This document shows positions 29,157 to 38,252 of a stretch of 64,000 nucleotides of DNA, one piece after another. Origin of the DNA: Burkholderia diffusa. GTDB lineage: Bacteria; Pseudomonadota; Gammaproteobacteria; Burkholderiales; Burkholderiaceae. A program made the position numbers and the translations under genes. Every line of letters begins with the position of its first letter. Position 1 is the first letter of the stretch. The stretch lies in the NCBI RefSeq assembly GCF_001718315.1, contig NZ_CP013363.1, forward strand, positions 1,178,001 through 1,242,000. The letters are read 5' to 3'. A model generated the notes under the pieces. The model worked only from the letters and a program-made list of their open reading frames with translations. It did not search any database and was not told where the DNA came from.

Positions 29157-29887
29157 ATACGCCGGCCGATCACGATCCCGAATTGCGCTGCGCAGAATAC
29201 GCCCTCGGCGTGCTCGACGCAGACGCACGCCGCGAGCTGGAGCAGTCCGCCGCTCGCGATCCGGCGTTGCAAGCCACGCTCGAGCGCTGGCAGCGCCGCT
29301 TCGCCCCGCTCGCGGACGACATCACGCCCGTCGCCCCGCCCGCGCGAATCTGGACGCGGATCCAGCACGACCTCGGCTTCGTCACGCCGCCGCGCGCTCG
29401 CGGCGCCGCGCCGGCCGGCGGATGGTGGAACAGCCTGCGACTGTGGCGCTGGGTCGGCATCGGCGCGAGCGCGGCTGCGCTGGGGCTGCTTGCGGTCAAC
29501 GTGATCCGGGTGGACGAAGCGCCGCCGCGCCCGGCCGCTGACGGTGGCCACTACATGGCGGCGACGCTGGCACGTTCGGATGGCATTGCACAGTGGACCG
29601 CCACGGTCGACCTGAAGCGTGCCCGAATGGTCGTGGTGCCGGCGAACACGCCGCCGATCGCCGCGGATCGCTCGACGGAGCTGTGGCTGATTCCGCCGAA
29701 TGCGAAGCCGATCTCGCTCGGCGTATTCGCGTCTAATGCGCCCGCGTCAATGACGCTGCCGCCAGCGATCCTCTCGCAACTCGGCGCACGCACGGTGCTC
29801 GCCGTGTCGCTAGAGCCTCACGGCGGCTCCCCGAGCGGCCAACCCACCGGGCCAGTCCTCGCCACCGGCGCGATGCACATCGCTTGA
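29153..29887 (+). CDS. RskA-like membrane anti-sigma factor
   Basis: A 244-residue partner for the preceding sigma factor. The N-terminal cytoplasmic domain (CAEYALGVLDADARRELEQ) is the anti-sigma K type and lacks a HxxxCxxC zinc motif. One membrane span lies near residues 98-118 (WVGIGASAAALGLLAVNVI), and the periplasmic RskA domain contains STELWLIPPNAKPISLGVF and AVSLEPHGGSP. Such proteins hold the sigma factor at the membrane and release it after proteolysis or a redox/light signal in related systems. The signal here is not visible. ATGA overlap with the sigma gene implies equimolar synthesis. Confidence 0.88.
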   Translation: MNTPADHDPELRCAEYALGVLDADARRELEQSAARDPALQATLERWQRRFAPLADDITPVAPPARIWTRIQHDLGFVTPPRARGAAPAGGWWNSLRLWRWVGIGASAAALGLLAVNVIRVDEAPPRPAADGGHYMAATLARSDGIAQWTATVDLKRARMVVVPANTPPIAADRSTELWLIPPNAKPISLGVFASNAPASMTLPPAILSQLGARTVLAVSLEPHGGSPSGQPTGPVLATGAMHIA

Positions 29888-29979
29888 CGCCTGCGACGCG
29901 CGCCGCGCGTCAAGCGCGGCGGCGTGCGTCCGTTGCCTTGTCGGTCGACGGGGGCGCGCCTCGTCTCGTCGCATCCGGT

Positions 29980-30009
29980 TGCATCCGTTCGGTCGCCGGC
30001 TCCGTATAA
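29980..30009 (+). promoter_or_regulatory. ECF-type promoter P1 for the DUF1295 operon
   Basis: TGCATCC (29980-29986), 16 bases, then CGTATAA (30003-30009). It ends 27 bases before the DUF1295 ATG. The same arrangement, with G as first spacer base, occurs ahead of four other transcription units in this island. Confidence 0.7.
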
Positions 30010-30035
30010 GGGAATATCGCGTTCCCGGAGCCCGT

Positions 30036-30869
30036 ATGCCCGCCGTTGCCGTCGCCCTCCTCGCCCTGGTAGAACTGGTTGCGTCCTTCACGGCGGTGTG
30101 GATCACCCAATTGCATTCCCGGAACGCCGGGATGATCGATCCGGTCTGGGCCGCGACGCTCGGTGGCGTAGCGATGTTCATCGCGGTGCTGGCTACCGGC
30201 GCGGAACTGAATCGTGCGCTGGTGGCCGCGGGCGGCGGCATCTGGGGGCTGCGACTCGCGTGGCACCTGTGGCGGCGCAATCGCGGCCAGCCGGAGGATC
30301 CGCGCTATCGGCAATTCCGTCTCCAGTGGGGCGACGCCGCGTCGCGCAACATGTTCTGGCTGTTCCAGTTGCAAGCGCTGATCTCGATGTTCCTGTCGGT
30401 CGCATTCTTCATCCCCGCATATAGCGCGCAACCCCCTTCCCGGTTCGCGATTGCGGCGGCGATCGCGATCTGGATCGTCGCCGTCGCCGGAGAGGCTGCC
30501 GCCGACCGCCAACTCAAGCGATTTCTTGCGGATCCCGCGCATCGCGGCCAGGTCTGCCGCGCTGGCTGGTGGCGCTATTCGCGGCACCCCAACTATTTCT
30601 TCGAGTGCGTGCACTGGCTCGCGTACGCGGCACTGGCGATCGGAATGCCGTGGGGATGGCTGACGCTGATGCCGCCCTTCCTGATGGCATGGCTGCTGAT
30701 CAAGGTTTCCGGCCTGCCGTTGCTCGAAGCGCGTCTGCTGCAGACCCGTCCGGGCTACCGCGAATACATGCGCACGACCAGCGCCCTCGTTCCGTGGCCA
30801 CCGAGGCCGGCGGACAACACTTCCCCCACTCGACCCGATCACCCTCAGGACCGGAGTACGCGCTCATGA
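30036..30869 (+). CDS. DUF1295 family membrane protein
   Basis: An integral membrane protein related to the steroid 5-alpha reductase/isoprenylcysteine methyltransferase fold. The start at 30036 has GGAG five bases upstream and lies just after promoter P1; an ATG 19 codons earlier would precede the transcript start. The 277 residues contain five to six hydrophobic spans, the family motif WWRYSRHPNYFFECVHW near residue 180-196, and LLEARLLQTRPGYREY near the end. Substrate is unknown; in other Proteobacteria these genes accompany CFA-family methyltransferases and photolyases, suggesting a reductase acting on membrane lipid. It overlaps the next gene as ATGA. Confidence 0.85.
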   Translation: MPAVAVALLALVELVASFTAVWITQLHSRNAGMIDPVWAATLGGVAMFIAVLATGAELNRALVAAGGGIWGLRLAWHLWRRNRGQPEDPRYRQFRLQWGDAASRNMFWLFQLQALISMFLSVAFFIPAYSAQPPSRFAIAAAIAIWIVAVAGEAAADRQLKRFLADPAHRGQVCRAGWWRYSRHPNYFFECVHWLAYAALAIGMPWGWLTLMPPFLMAWLLIKVSGLPLLEARLLQTRPGYREYMRTTSALVPWPPRPADNTSPTRPDHPQDRSTRS

Positions 30870-31966
30870 CCGCCACCGCCTCGCAACCTTCCCCGGCCTC
30901 GACGTCCGCCCCCAACGACGCCTGGCTGATTCGCTGCTGCGAGCGCGGCTGGCTGCCCGATACGCTGATTCGGGCCGGGATGCGTGCACTGATGCGGCAA
31001 CGTCTGCGCGCCGAGCACGCATACGACGGAGAACGGCGCAGCGCGGCGCACGATGCGCTGGTGCACGAGCTGCACGCAAGCCCGATCGCAATCGAGACGC
31101 AGGCGGCCAATACGCAGCATTACGAGGTGCCTGGCAGCTTCTTCGAGGCGCATCTCGGCCCGAGGCTCAAATATTCGTGCGGCTATTACCCGCGCGGCAA
31201 CGAAACGCTGTCGCAGGCCGAAGAGGCAATGCTCGCGTTGTATGCGCAGCGCGCCGAGCTCGCGGACGGCCAGCGCATTCTCGACCTGGGCTGCGGCTGG
31301 GGTTCGTTGTCGCTGTGGCTCGCCGAGCGGTATCCGGCGGCGCAGATCGTCGCTCTGTCGAATTCGTATGGTCAGCGTCACTTCATCGAACGATGCGCGG
31401 CGCTGCGAAGGCTGACGAATTTGCGGATCGTGACCGGCAACGTGGCGGAGTTCGACTTCGATCCCGCGGAGGCCGGGTTCGACCGCGTGCTGTCGATCGA
31501 GATGTTCGAGCATATGAAGAACTACGGGCAACTGCTCGCAAAAATCTCGCGCTGGACGCGCGACGACGGCAAGCTTTTCGTGCACATCTTCGCGCACAAG
31601 CTGCTCGCCTATCACTTCGCGGTGCGCGACGACACCGACTGGATGTCGCGCCATTTCTTCACGGGCGGGACGATGCCGTCCGCCGATCTGCTGCTGCGGT
31701 TCCAGGACGACGTGCGCATCGCTCGCCAATGGTGGCTCGACGGCACTCACTACGCCCGCACGGCCAATCATTGGCTCGCGTCGCTCGACGCGGCGCGCCA
31801 CCGGATCATGCCGATTCTCGAAACGGTGTACGGCGCCGACGCCCGCATCTGGTTCCAGCGCTGGCGGATGTTCTACATGGCTGTCGCCGAGCTGTTCGGC
31901 TATGCCGGCGGGCAGGAATGGGGCGTCGCGCACTATCTGTTCGACAAGCGCCGGGGACGCGCGTGA
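30866..31966 (+). CDS. CFA/coclaurine N-methyltransferase-like SAM methyltransferase
   Basis: A 366-residue SAM-dependent methyltransferase of the family that includes plant coclaurine N-methyltransferase and bacterial cyclopropane synthase relatives. The ATG at 30866 overlaps the DUF1295 stop. Visible features are QHYEVPGSFFEAHLGPRLKYSC, the SAM motif LDLGCGWGSLSLWLA, SIEMFEHMKNYGQLL and the FFTGGTMPSADLLL segment. The substrate is probably an unsaturated acyl lipid, judged from neighbours, but a small amine cannot be excluded from sequence. It is in the P1 operon and overlaps the lipocalin gene as GTGA. Confidence 0.85.
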   Translation: MTATASQPSPASTSAPNDAWLIRCCERGWLPDTLIRAGMRALMRQRLRAEHAYDGERRSAAHDALVHELHASPIAIETQAANTQHYEVPGSFFEAHLGPRLKYSCGYYPRGNETLSQAEEAMLALYAQRAELADGQRILDLGCGWGSLSLWLAERYPAAQIVALSNSYGQRHFIERCAALRRLTNLRIVTGNVAEFDFDPAEAGFDRVLSIEMFEHMKNYGQLLAKISRWTRDDGKLFVHIFAHKLLAYHFAVRDDTDWMSRHFFTGGTMPSADLLLRFQDDVRIARQWWLDGTHYARTANHWLASLDAARHRIMPILETVYGADARIWFQRWRMFYMAVAELFGYAGGQEWGVAHYLFDKRRGRA

Positions 31967-32583
31967 GCCCCGCCAGGTCGTGCCGGACGTTCCACCTCGT
32001 CGCCATCACGGTCGTGACGGCGCTCGCGCTCGGCGCTGCGGGCTGCTCGGAAAGCTCGCCGAACCCGAATCCGCGCGCCGGTATTCCGCTATCGACCGTG
32101 CCCGTCGATTTGCCGCGCTACATGGGCCGCTGGTACGTGATCGCGAATATCCCGTATTTCGCCGAGCGCGATTTCGTCGGCAGCCGGGCCGAGTGGAGCC
32201 TGCGCGAAGACGGCAGGATCGACGACGCATTCGTCGGCCGCAAAGGCGGCTTCGCCCAGCCCGAAAAGCGCTATCGGTTCGTGGACGCCGTCAAGCCCGG
32301 CAGCGGCGGCGGCGAATGGCGCGTGCGGCTGTTCTGGCCGGTGTATGTCACGCAACTGACGCTTTACGTGGATCCCGGCTATCGGTACACGATCCTCGGC
32401 TACCCGGGCAAAACGCTCGGCTGGATCTTCTCGCGCGAGCCGGCGATGGACGACGCCACCTATCGCGCGCTGCTCGCCCGGCTCGATGCGATGGGCTACG
32501 ACACGTCGCGCTTCAGGCGGGTGCCGCAAACCCCGGATCAGATCGGCAAGCCGGGCTTCGCGTCGCCCGGCGATCGCGAATGA
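31963..32583 (+). CDS. blc: Lipocalin lipoprotein (Blc type)
   Basis: A bacterial outer-membrane lipocalin that probably binds fatty acids or lysolipids during membrane stress. The GTG at 31963 overlaps the previous stop. The 206 residues start with a lipoprotein signal and lipobox ending at Cys28 (LGAAGC), then the lipocalin signature LPRYMGRWYVIANIP, RYRFVDAVK and a C-terminal ILGYPGKTLGWIFSREPAMDD segment, which matches Blc. It is the last gene of the P1 operon, supporting a lipid-repair role for the group. Confidence 0.88.
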   Translation: MSPARSCRTFHLVAITVVTALALGAAGCSESSPNPNPRAGIPLSTVPVDLPRYMGRWYVIANIPYFAERDFVGSRAEWSLREDGRIDDAFVGRKGGFAQPEKRYRFVDAVKPGSGGGEWRVRLFWPVYVTQLTLYVDPGYRYTILGYPGKTLGWIFSREPAMDDATYRALLARLDAMGYDTSRFRRVPQTPDQIGKPGFASPGDRE

Positions 32584-32593
32584 CGGCAGTACG

Positions 32594-32623
32594 TGCATCC
32601 GCGGCGTGCCCTGCTCCGTATAT
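32594..32623 (+). promoter_or_regulatory. ECF-type promoter P2 for the FAD oxidoreductase operon
   Basis: TGCATCC (32594-32600), 16 bases, then CGTATAT (32617-32623), 51 bases before the ATG at 32675. It matches P1 in spacing and in the G following the -35 element. Confidence 0.7.
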
Positions 32624-32674
32624 CCGCACATGTCGTTCCCAACCTGCTCTCGTGATTGACGGAGACCATTCGCG

Positions 32675-33979
32675 ATGTACCCGGATCTTTCAGTGTCGCT
32701 GCCCGGCCGACGGATCGCCGTCGTCGGCGCCGGCATCGCCGGTCTTGCCAGCGCGTATCTGCTGGCCCGCCGTCACCGCGTGACGCTGTTCGAGGCCGCC
32801 GACTATCTGGGCGGTCACACGCATACGGTCGACGTCGAGCTCGACGGCGCACGCCATCCCGTCGACACGGGATTTCTCGTGTTCAACGAACGGACCTATC
32901 CGAACCTGATCGCACTGTTCGACGAACTGGGCGTGCCCACGCATTCGACCGACATGTCGTTTTCGGTTTCGGTCGACGGCGGCCGGCTCGAATGGGCCGG
33001 CAGCAATCTGAACACGGTATTCGCGCAACGCCGGAACCTTTTCTCGCCGACCTTTCTCGGGATGTTGCGCGACATCCTGCGCTTCAACGCTTGCGCACAC
33101 GATCACCTCGAATCGGCGAGCCGCGATCGCCTGTCCGTCGGAGAGCTGTTGACCGCAGGCGGCTACGGCGCGCCGTTTCAGCATCACTACCTGTTGCCGA
33201 TGGCGGCGGCGATCTGGTCGAGTGCGTCCAACGACATCCTGCGGTTCCCGGCGGCGACGTTCCTGCGCTTCTGCCTGAATCATGCGCTGTTGCAGGTCAA
33301 CAACCGGCCGCCGTGGCGAACGGTCCTGGGCGGCGCGCGGCAGTATGTCGAGCGCATCGCCGCGACGCTCGACGACGTGCGCGTGAATACGCCGGTCCAC
33401 ACGATACGGCGTGACGACGCGGGCGTGACGGTGACCACCGACGCGTCCGGTCGCGAGCATTTCGACGCAGTCGTGCTCGCCTGCCATGCGCCGACGAGCC
33501 TCCGGCTGCTCGCGGATGCGAGCAACGCCGAGCGCGACGTACTCGGCGCCGTGCGCTACCAGCACAACGTCGCCGTGCTTCATACCGATACGGCATTGCT
33601 GCCGCGTCGGCGACGCGTTTGGTCGGCATGGAACTATCTGAGCGGGCGGGCGGCGCACGGCGGCGGCGAATCGCCGGTCTGTGTGAGCTACCTGCTCAAC
33701 CAGTTGCAGCCGATGCCGTTCAGCTCGCCGGTCGTCGTCACGTTGAATCCGGTCGACGAGCCTGCGCCCGGCATGCAGCTCGGCCGCTACGATTACGAGC
33801 ACCCGCTGCTCGACCTTGCGGCCGTGGATGCGCAGCATCGTCTTCCGATGCTGCAAGGGCGGCGCAATACGTGGTTCGCTGGTGCGTGGACGGGCTACGG
33901 GTTCCACGAGGATGGACTGAAGTCGGCGTTGCGCGTCGCCCACGACTTCGGCATCGCGCCGGCCTGGGCCCGCCCATGA
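32675..33979 (+). CDS. FAD-dependent oxidoreductase (amine oxidase-like), lipid desaturase candidate
   Basis: A 434-residue flavoprotein. A dinucleotide-binding motif VVGAGIAGLASAYLLARRH occurs at residues 15-33 with the downstream acidic residue in LFEAADYLGGHTHT. A C-terminal FAD-contact segment NTWFAGAWTGYGFHEDG is typical of the family found next to DUF1365 and CFA-like genes. In Rhodobacter, relatives linked to the singlet-oxygen regulon take part in furan fatty-acid formation as desaturases; this is my inference for the present gene. It begins the P2 operon and overlaps the DUF1365 gene as ATGA. No membrane span or signal was seen. Confidence 0.85.
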   Translation: MYPDLSVSLPGRRIAVVGAGIAGLASAYLLARRHRVTLFEAADYLGGHTHTVDVELDGARHPVDTGFLVFNERTYPNLIALFDELGVPTHSTDMSFSVSVDGGRLEWAGSNLNTVFAQRRNLFSPTFLGMLRDILRFNACAHDHLESASRDRLSVGELLTAGGYGAPFQHHYLLPMAAAIWSSASNDILRFPAATFLRFCLNHALLQVNNRPPWRTVLGGARQYVERIAATLDDVRVNTPVHTIRRDDAGVTVTTDASGREHFDAVVLACHAPTSLRLLADASNAERDVLGAVRYQHNVAVLHTDTALLPRRRRVWSAWNYLSGRAAHGGGESPVCVSYLLNQLQPMPFSSPVVVTLNPVDEPAPGMQLGRYDYEHPLLDLAAVDAQHRLPMLQGRRNTWFAGAWTGYGFHEDGLKSALRVAHDFGIAPAWARP

Positions 33980-34830
33980 ACGCGCCCTTTGTCCGCGACG
34001 GCGTGGCCGCCTTGCTGCTCGTCGGCACCGTGATGCATGAACGGCTGCGGCCGGTACGCCATGCGTTCACGTACCCGATCTTCCAGGTCTGCTGCGACAT
34101 CGAACGGCTGGGCGAGATCGATTCCAGCTGGTTCGGCATCGATCGCTGGGCGCCGCTCGCGCTCGCTTCCCGCGACTACGGCCCGCGCGACGGCCGGGCG
34201 CTGGGCCCGTGGATGCGCGATGTCCTCGCACAGGCCGGCATTCCTGCCGACGGCCCGATCTGGCTGCAGACGATCCCGCGGATCTTCGGTTACGCATTCA
34301 ACCCGGTGAGCTTCTGGTATTGCTACGACCACGCGGGCCGGCTGCGCGCGCTGTACGCCGACGTACGCAACACGTTCGGTGCGCGCCACGGCTACCTGCT
34401 GAGTGCGATGCGCCACGCGCCGATCGAAGCGGACACCGTGCTCGTGTGCCGCAAGACGTTTCATGTCTCGCCGTTTTGCGACGTCGTCGGGGATTACACG
34501 TTTCGCGTGCATCAGCGCGGCGATCGTCTGAGCGTGGCGATCGACTATCGCGACGACGACGGCCCGATGCTGCGCACGGCGATCGGCATGCGGTCCGCGC
34601 CGCTGACCGCGGCACGCGCATGGCGTGCGTTGGCCCGGCAGCCGCTGAACGCGATCAACGTGATCGTCCGCATCCACTGGCAGGCATTGCGGTTGTGGCT
34701 CGCGCGCGTGCCGTTTTACGGCAAGACGCCCCCCGGCCGTTCCGCCGCTGCCGATTCGTTCTTGTCCCGTTCGCCGGCCCCGCCGTCTCCCGGCCGCTCG
34801 GCGACGCCCGATCACGAGGCTCGTCCATGA
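33976..34830 (+). CDS. DUF1365 family protein
   Basis: A 284-residue protein with the DUF1365 features MHERLRPVRHAFTYPIF, TIPRIFGYAFNPVSFWYCYD and CRKTFHVSPFCDVVGDYTF. Function is not established; it nearly always lies between an FAD oxidoreductase and a CFA-like methyltransferase, so an auxiliary role in the same lipid modification is likely. The last 35 residues are a Pro/Ser-rich tail unlike the conserved body. ATG overlaps the previous stop and the stop overlaps the next start, so the three genes are tightly coupled. Confidence 0.88.
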   Translation: MNAPFVRDGVAALLLVGTVMHERLRPVRHAFTYPIFQVCCDIERLGEIDSSWFGIDRWAPLALASRDYGPRDGRALGPWMRDVLAQAGIPADGPIWLQTIPRIFGYAFNPVSFWYCYDHAGRLRALYADVRNTFGARHGYLLSAMRHAPIEADTVLVCRKTFHVSPFCDVVGDYTFRVHQRGDRLSVAIDYRDDDGPMLRTAIGMRSAPLTAARAWRALARQPLNAINVIVRIHWQALRLWLARVPFYGKTPPGRSAAADSFLSRSPAPPSPGRSATPDHEARP

Positions 34831-36044
34831 CCTTGCTGCGCCTTCTGTCTTCCGCATCGCAACCGGCGATGCCGCTCTCGGCTCGTTTGTTCATTGCCCT
34901 GCTACGGCGGATCCATGACGGTCACCTGACGCTCGTGACGCCTGAAGGCGCGCAGCATGTGTTCGGCGATCCGCACTGCCAGCCGGCCGCGACGCTGCAG
35001 ATCCGCGATTGGCGGGCGTGCCGTGCGATCCTGCGCGCGGGGGACATCGGCTTCGCGGAAGCCTATCGCGCCGGCTGGATCGACACGCCCGACGTCGTCG
35101 CCCTGCTGCGCCTGGCGATCCGCAACCAGCCGGTGATCGCGAAGACAGTGACCGGCGGCCGACTGGCGCGCGTCTGGTACGCGCTGCGCCATCGGCTGAG
35201 GATGAATACGCGGGCCGGCAGCCGCCGCAACATCCACGCGCACTACGACCTCGGCAACGAATTCTACGGGTTGTGGCTCGACGACACCTGGACGTATTCG
35301 AGCGCCTGCTTCGACGGCGATGCGCAACGTTCGCTTGCCGACGCGCAAACGGCAAAGTATCAGCGCATCGTCGATTCGCTCGGCCTGCGCGCCGGCATGC
35401 GCGTGCTCGAGATTGGCTGCGGCTGGGGCGGGTTTGCCGTGCACGCCGCACGGCAGGGCATCCGCGTGCATGGCGTCACCATCTCGCAGGCGCAGTACGC
35501 GCTGGCCCGCGAGCGCATTGCGCGCGACGGGCTGTCCGATCTGGTGACGCTCGAATTGCGCGACTATCGCGACCTCGACGGCCGATACGACGCGATCGTA
35601 TCGATCGAGATGTTCGAGGCCGTGGGTGAAGCGTTCTGGTCGGCGTACTTCGACACGCTCAGGCAGCGCCTGAAGCCCGGTGCTCGCGCACTGATTCAAT
35701 CGATCACGATCGTCGAGTCGCTGTTCGAGGCGTACCGCACGTCGAGCGACTTCATTCGCGAGTTCATCTTTCCCGGCGGGATGCTGCCGAGCCCGGAACG
35801 CTTCGTCGCCGCAGCGCGACGGGCCGGCCTCGCCGCCGAACCGGTGCTCGCGTTCGGTGACGACTACGCGCGCACGCTGCGCGCCTGGCGGGCCACGTTC
35901 GAGGCTCACGTCGATTCGGTGCGCGCGCAACGGTTCGACGAGACGTTCATCCGCACCTGGCGCCTGTATCTCGCCTATTGCGAAGCGGGATTCGTCGAGC
36001 GTCGAACCGACGTGATGCATTTCATCGTGTCGTCGGGCAGCTGA
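34827..36044 (+). CDS. CFA synthase-like lipid methyltransferase (UfaM-like candidate)
   Basis: A 405-residue SAM methyltransferase of the cyclopropane-fatty-acyl-phospholipid synthase family. Visible are HYDLGNEFYGLWLDDTWTYSSACF, the SAM motif LEIGCGWGGFAVHAA and DFIREFIFPGGMLPS. In E. coli Cfa a histidine before the IFPxG block takes part in the active site; here that stretch reads ITIVESLFEAYRTSSDFI with no histidine. This form is common next to DUF1365 and may methylate the double bond without closing a ring, as proposed for UfaM in furan fatty-acid synthesis. True cyclopropanation cannot be ruled out from sequence. Third gene of the P2 operon. Confidence 0.85.
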   Translation: MTLLRLLSSASQPAMPLSARLFIALLRRIHDGHLTLVTPEGAQHVFGDPHCQPAATLQIRDWRACRAILRAGDIGFAEAYRAGWIDTPDVVALLRLAIRNQPVIAKTVTGGRLARVWYALRHRLRMNTRAGSRRNIHAHYDLGNEFYGLWLDDTWTYSSACFDGDAQRSLADAQTAKYQRIVDSLGLRAGMRVLEIGCGWGGFAVHAARQGIRVHGVTISQAQYALARERIARDGLSDLVTLELRDYRDLDGRYDAIVSIEMFEAVGEAFWSAYFDTLRQRLKPGARALIQSITIVESLFEAYRTSSDFIREFIFPGGMLPSPERFVAAARRAGLAAEPVLAFGDDYARTLRAWRATFEAHVDSVRAQRFDETFIRTWRLYLAYCEAGFVERRTDVMHFIVSSGS

Positions 36045-36045
36045 C

Positions 36046-36573
36046 ATGTGGCGGCGGCTAACGATGCTCGCCGCGGCCGTGGCGCTGGCTGCACCGCGGT
36101 ATGCCGGCGCGAACTGCGTCGACGATATCGCATCGGCGCGACTGATCGGATCGGGCCGGTTCTGCCTGCTGGGCATCTGTCTGTACGACGCTCAGCTCTG
36201 GGCGCCCCGCCCTCCCGGCGCGTTCGACACGCCGTTTGCGTTGTCGCTGGCCTACCGCCACGACGTGAAAGGCGAACGGCTCGTGTCGACCGGCATGGAC
36301 GAAATCGAGCGCCTCGCACCCGCGCCGCTGCCGGCTGCGACGCTCGACGCATGGCGCCATGACATCGAACGTGCGTTTTCCGACGTGTCACGTGGCGACG
36401 TGCTTTGCGGCGTGTATTTTCCCGAGCGCGGTGCACGCTTCTACACCAACGACCGCCTCACGGCCGACGTGACCGACGCGGCATTCGCGCGCGCGTTCTT
36501 CGCGATCTGGCTCGACCCGCGCACGCGGGCAAAATCGTTGCGCCGTCAGTTGCTGGGCGACGATGGACGGTGA
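36046..36573 (+). CDS. Exported chalcone isomerase-like protein
   Basis: A 175-residue protein with a signal peptide (about residues 1-22) followed by a chalcone isomerase-like domain: [38 protein letters not shown], then [20 protein letters not shown] and a C-terminal [11 protein letters not shown]. Bacterial members are periplasmic and may bind fatty acids; no enzyme activity is established. It starts one base after the CFA-like gene stop, as the last main gene of the P2 operon, and would fit binding or handling of the modified acyl chains. Confidence 0.8.
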   Translation: MWRRLTMLAAAVALAAPRYAGANCVDDIASARLIGSGRFCLLGICLYDAQLWAPRPPGAFDTPFALSLAYRHDVKGERLVSTGMDEIERLAPAPLPAATLDAWRHDIERAFSDVSRGDVLCGVYFPERGARFYTNDRLTADVTDAAFARAFFAIWLDPRTRAKSLRRQLLGDDGR

Positions 36574-36661
36574 GGGATGGCGGCCGGCCCGTCGTATCGA
36601 TGCGGGCAGCGTCGATCGACGGGACAGCTCGACACGGATCCTTCTCGACACGAGATTTGCC

Positions 36662-36832
36662 ATGGTCAACAACACGCACTTGCCTGAAAAGATATGCGAG
36701 ACCTGTGGCTTGCCTTTCAGCTGGAGAAAGAAGTGGAAGACGGTTTGGGAGGAAGTCCGATATTGCTCGGAACGTTGCCGCCGGAATCGGCGGTCGCCGT
36801 CGAATGCGAAGACGATCGCGTCACGTCGCTGA
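36662..36832 (+). CDS. DUF2256 small cysteine-rich protein
   Basis: A 56-residue protein with two CxxC-type pairs: CETC, then YCSERC, around the conserved [14 protein letters not shown]. This is the DUF2256 signature, a probable zinc-binding knuckle commonly found beside photolyase/cryptochrome genes. The ATG at 36662 is used because the frame upstream codes unrelated sequence. Function unknown; the neighbourhood suggests part of the same light/oxidative stress response. It lies 88 bases after the chalcone isomerase-like gene and may be cotranscribed. Confidence 0.8.
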   Translation: MVNNTHLPEKICETCGLPFSWRKKWKTVWEEVRYCSERCRRNRRSPSNAKTIASRR

Positions 36833-37336
36833 ATTCGCGTTGACGAGTGGATCGCGCAGACGCGCTCGCCAGCCGTCACTCCCCTTCCCCGCAGCAGCCT
36901 GGATTCATGCATGCGGCCGCTTCCAGGCGATTCGATCCGCTCCGTTCCAGTTCGCATGACGCCCCGGGAAACCGCCGTGATGTCCACTTGCGCGGACTGC
37001 GATGCATCGAGTCTCGGCGAAATGACTCGTAAAGTCGTGACAATGATTATTCATGCATCGATTCGGCTACTCGCCAGGCCCAGTTCATGGTGTCATGGGC
37101 TCGCCCGACCTGCTCATTCGTTGACGTCGCAAACCGTTTCGCATCCGCGATCGGCACACGATTTCCTCGAAAAATCGGATATGCACCCGCTTTTCTCGCT
37201 GTTTTTCGCCTCTCCGCACAAGATGTGACGCAAATGTTTCCGATGCAATTCTGACTATGAATCATGTTTCCGCTTCACTTTCCAAAAAAATTGCATACAA
37301 TCCACCTGTGACGAACAAATCGACGGAGAGATCCCC
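36833..37336. other. Gene-poor stretch before the decayed litR-like gene
   Basis: About 500 bases without a supportable gene. The right third is AT-richer than its surroundings and carries the promoter at 37274-37302. Open frames across the rest have no recognisable protein features. Confidence 0.5.
37274..37302 (+). promoter_or_regulatory. Sigma-70-like promoter of the decayed litR-like gene
   Basis: CTTCAC (37274-37279), 17 bases, TACAAT (37297-37302), 35 bases before the GTG. The litR gene at 41787 has the same layout (CTTCAT, 17 bases, TACAAT, both with GCRTACAATYC around the -10), so the two regulators share promoter ancestry. Confidence 0.55.
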
Positions 37337-38233
37337 GTGCCAACACGCAACCACGACATCAAGCCGCGCCCGCTTCCGGCCTGTCGCGCTTCGTCGATGG
37401 CGCGCGCGACCGTCGTCGTGGCACGCGGCCCGTCGCACCGAGCCGGGGTGGGGCGCGGTCGGCGAATTGCGTCGCGCTTGCGCGTCGCCGCGCAGCAGCG
37501 CGACCAACGCGGTGAGCGGTGCTCGACGCAGGTGATCGGCCGGTGTGCAAGCGCCCCGACGAACGCCGCGCTGGCCGCACCGCGATCGAATACCGCGGCT
37601 CGCACGGTCCCCACGCTGCTCGTCACGGGCGGCCTGACTGTGCCCGACGAAACGTTCGAGCGAGCCGGCCTGCAAGTGAGCCAGCGCGTCGAATCCGTGT
37701 CGCGGGCACTGCGGCAGCGAGGCCTTGCCGTCGACGCCCTGATCGCCGAGGTCACGTCGTTGCACATGGATCTGGCGACCCGGTTCGCGTCGCTGGCATG
37801 GGCGCGCCGGGTGCGCGCGGCCGCGATCGTCTATGAGTACGGCACCGTGCAAGCCCTCGCGCTGATCCGACTTGCAGGCTTCCACGCGTTTCGCTCGGTC
37901 GGTGGCCAGATCGACCGGGCGTTCGTTCTGACGAAGTTGCAAGAGTCCGTCGCCGACACACGCGCGGCGAAGCCGACGGCAACCGAGCCGGTACTGCCGT
38001 TGCACCGGCAGGCCGACGGTTGGGCCACGGCATCGCCGAACGACCCGTCGTGCGCGATCAGCGCCGGATCCCCGGTGACGCCGGCGGCGCGCCATGCATG
38101 CACGCGCGCGCGTGAACGCCACCTGGTGGACGCATCGCCGAAATGGCGGCGGCGCCGTTCGCCCGGCTTTTATCCATGGAATGCGACCCGATCGCGCATC
38201 GCCTCGGTCGTGATCCATTGCATCACCACCTAA
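37337..38233 (+). pseudogene. Degenerate LitR-like protein lacking the DNA-binding domain
   Basis: A 298-codon frame beginning at GTG 37337 after GGAGAG. Residues about 92-215 align with the sensor half of the LitR protein at 41787: LVTGGLTVPDETFERAGLQV against VVGALPISESALERMGIRI, and EVTSLHMDLATRF...AIVYEYGTVQALALIRLAGFHAFRS against its counterpart. The first 90 residues keep only a VPTRNHDIKP resemblance to the LitR start and have no MerR helix-turn-helix; the last 80 residues also lack the LitR C-terminus. It is therefore either a pseudogene or a sensor-only remnant. folE follows after 19 bases and may depend on this promoter. Confidence 0.6.
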
Positions 38234-38252
38234 CCTCGAGAAACGAACCGAA

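Noticed and set aside
30866..31966. Second true cyclopropane synthase
   Set aside because: Its C-terminal half (FFTGGTMPSADLLL, then the HYARTANHW segment) fits the coclaurine N-methyltransferase-like branch better than classical Cfa.
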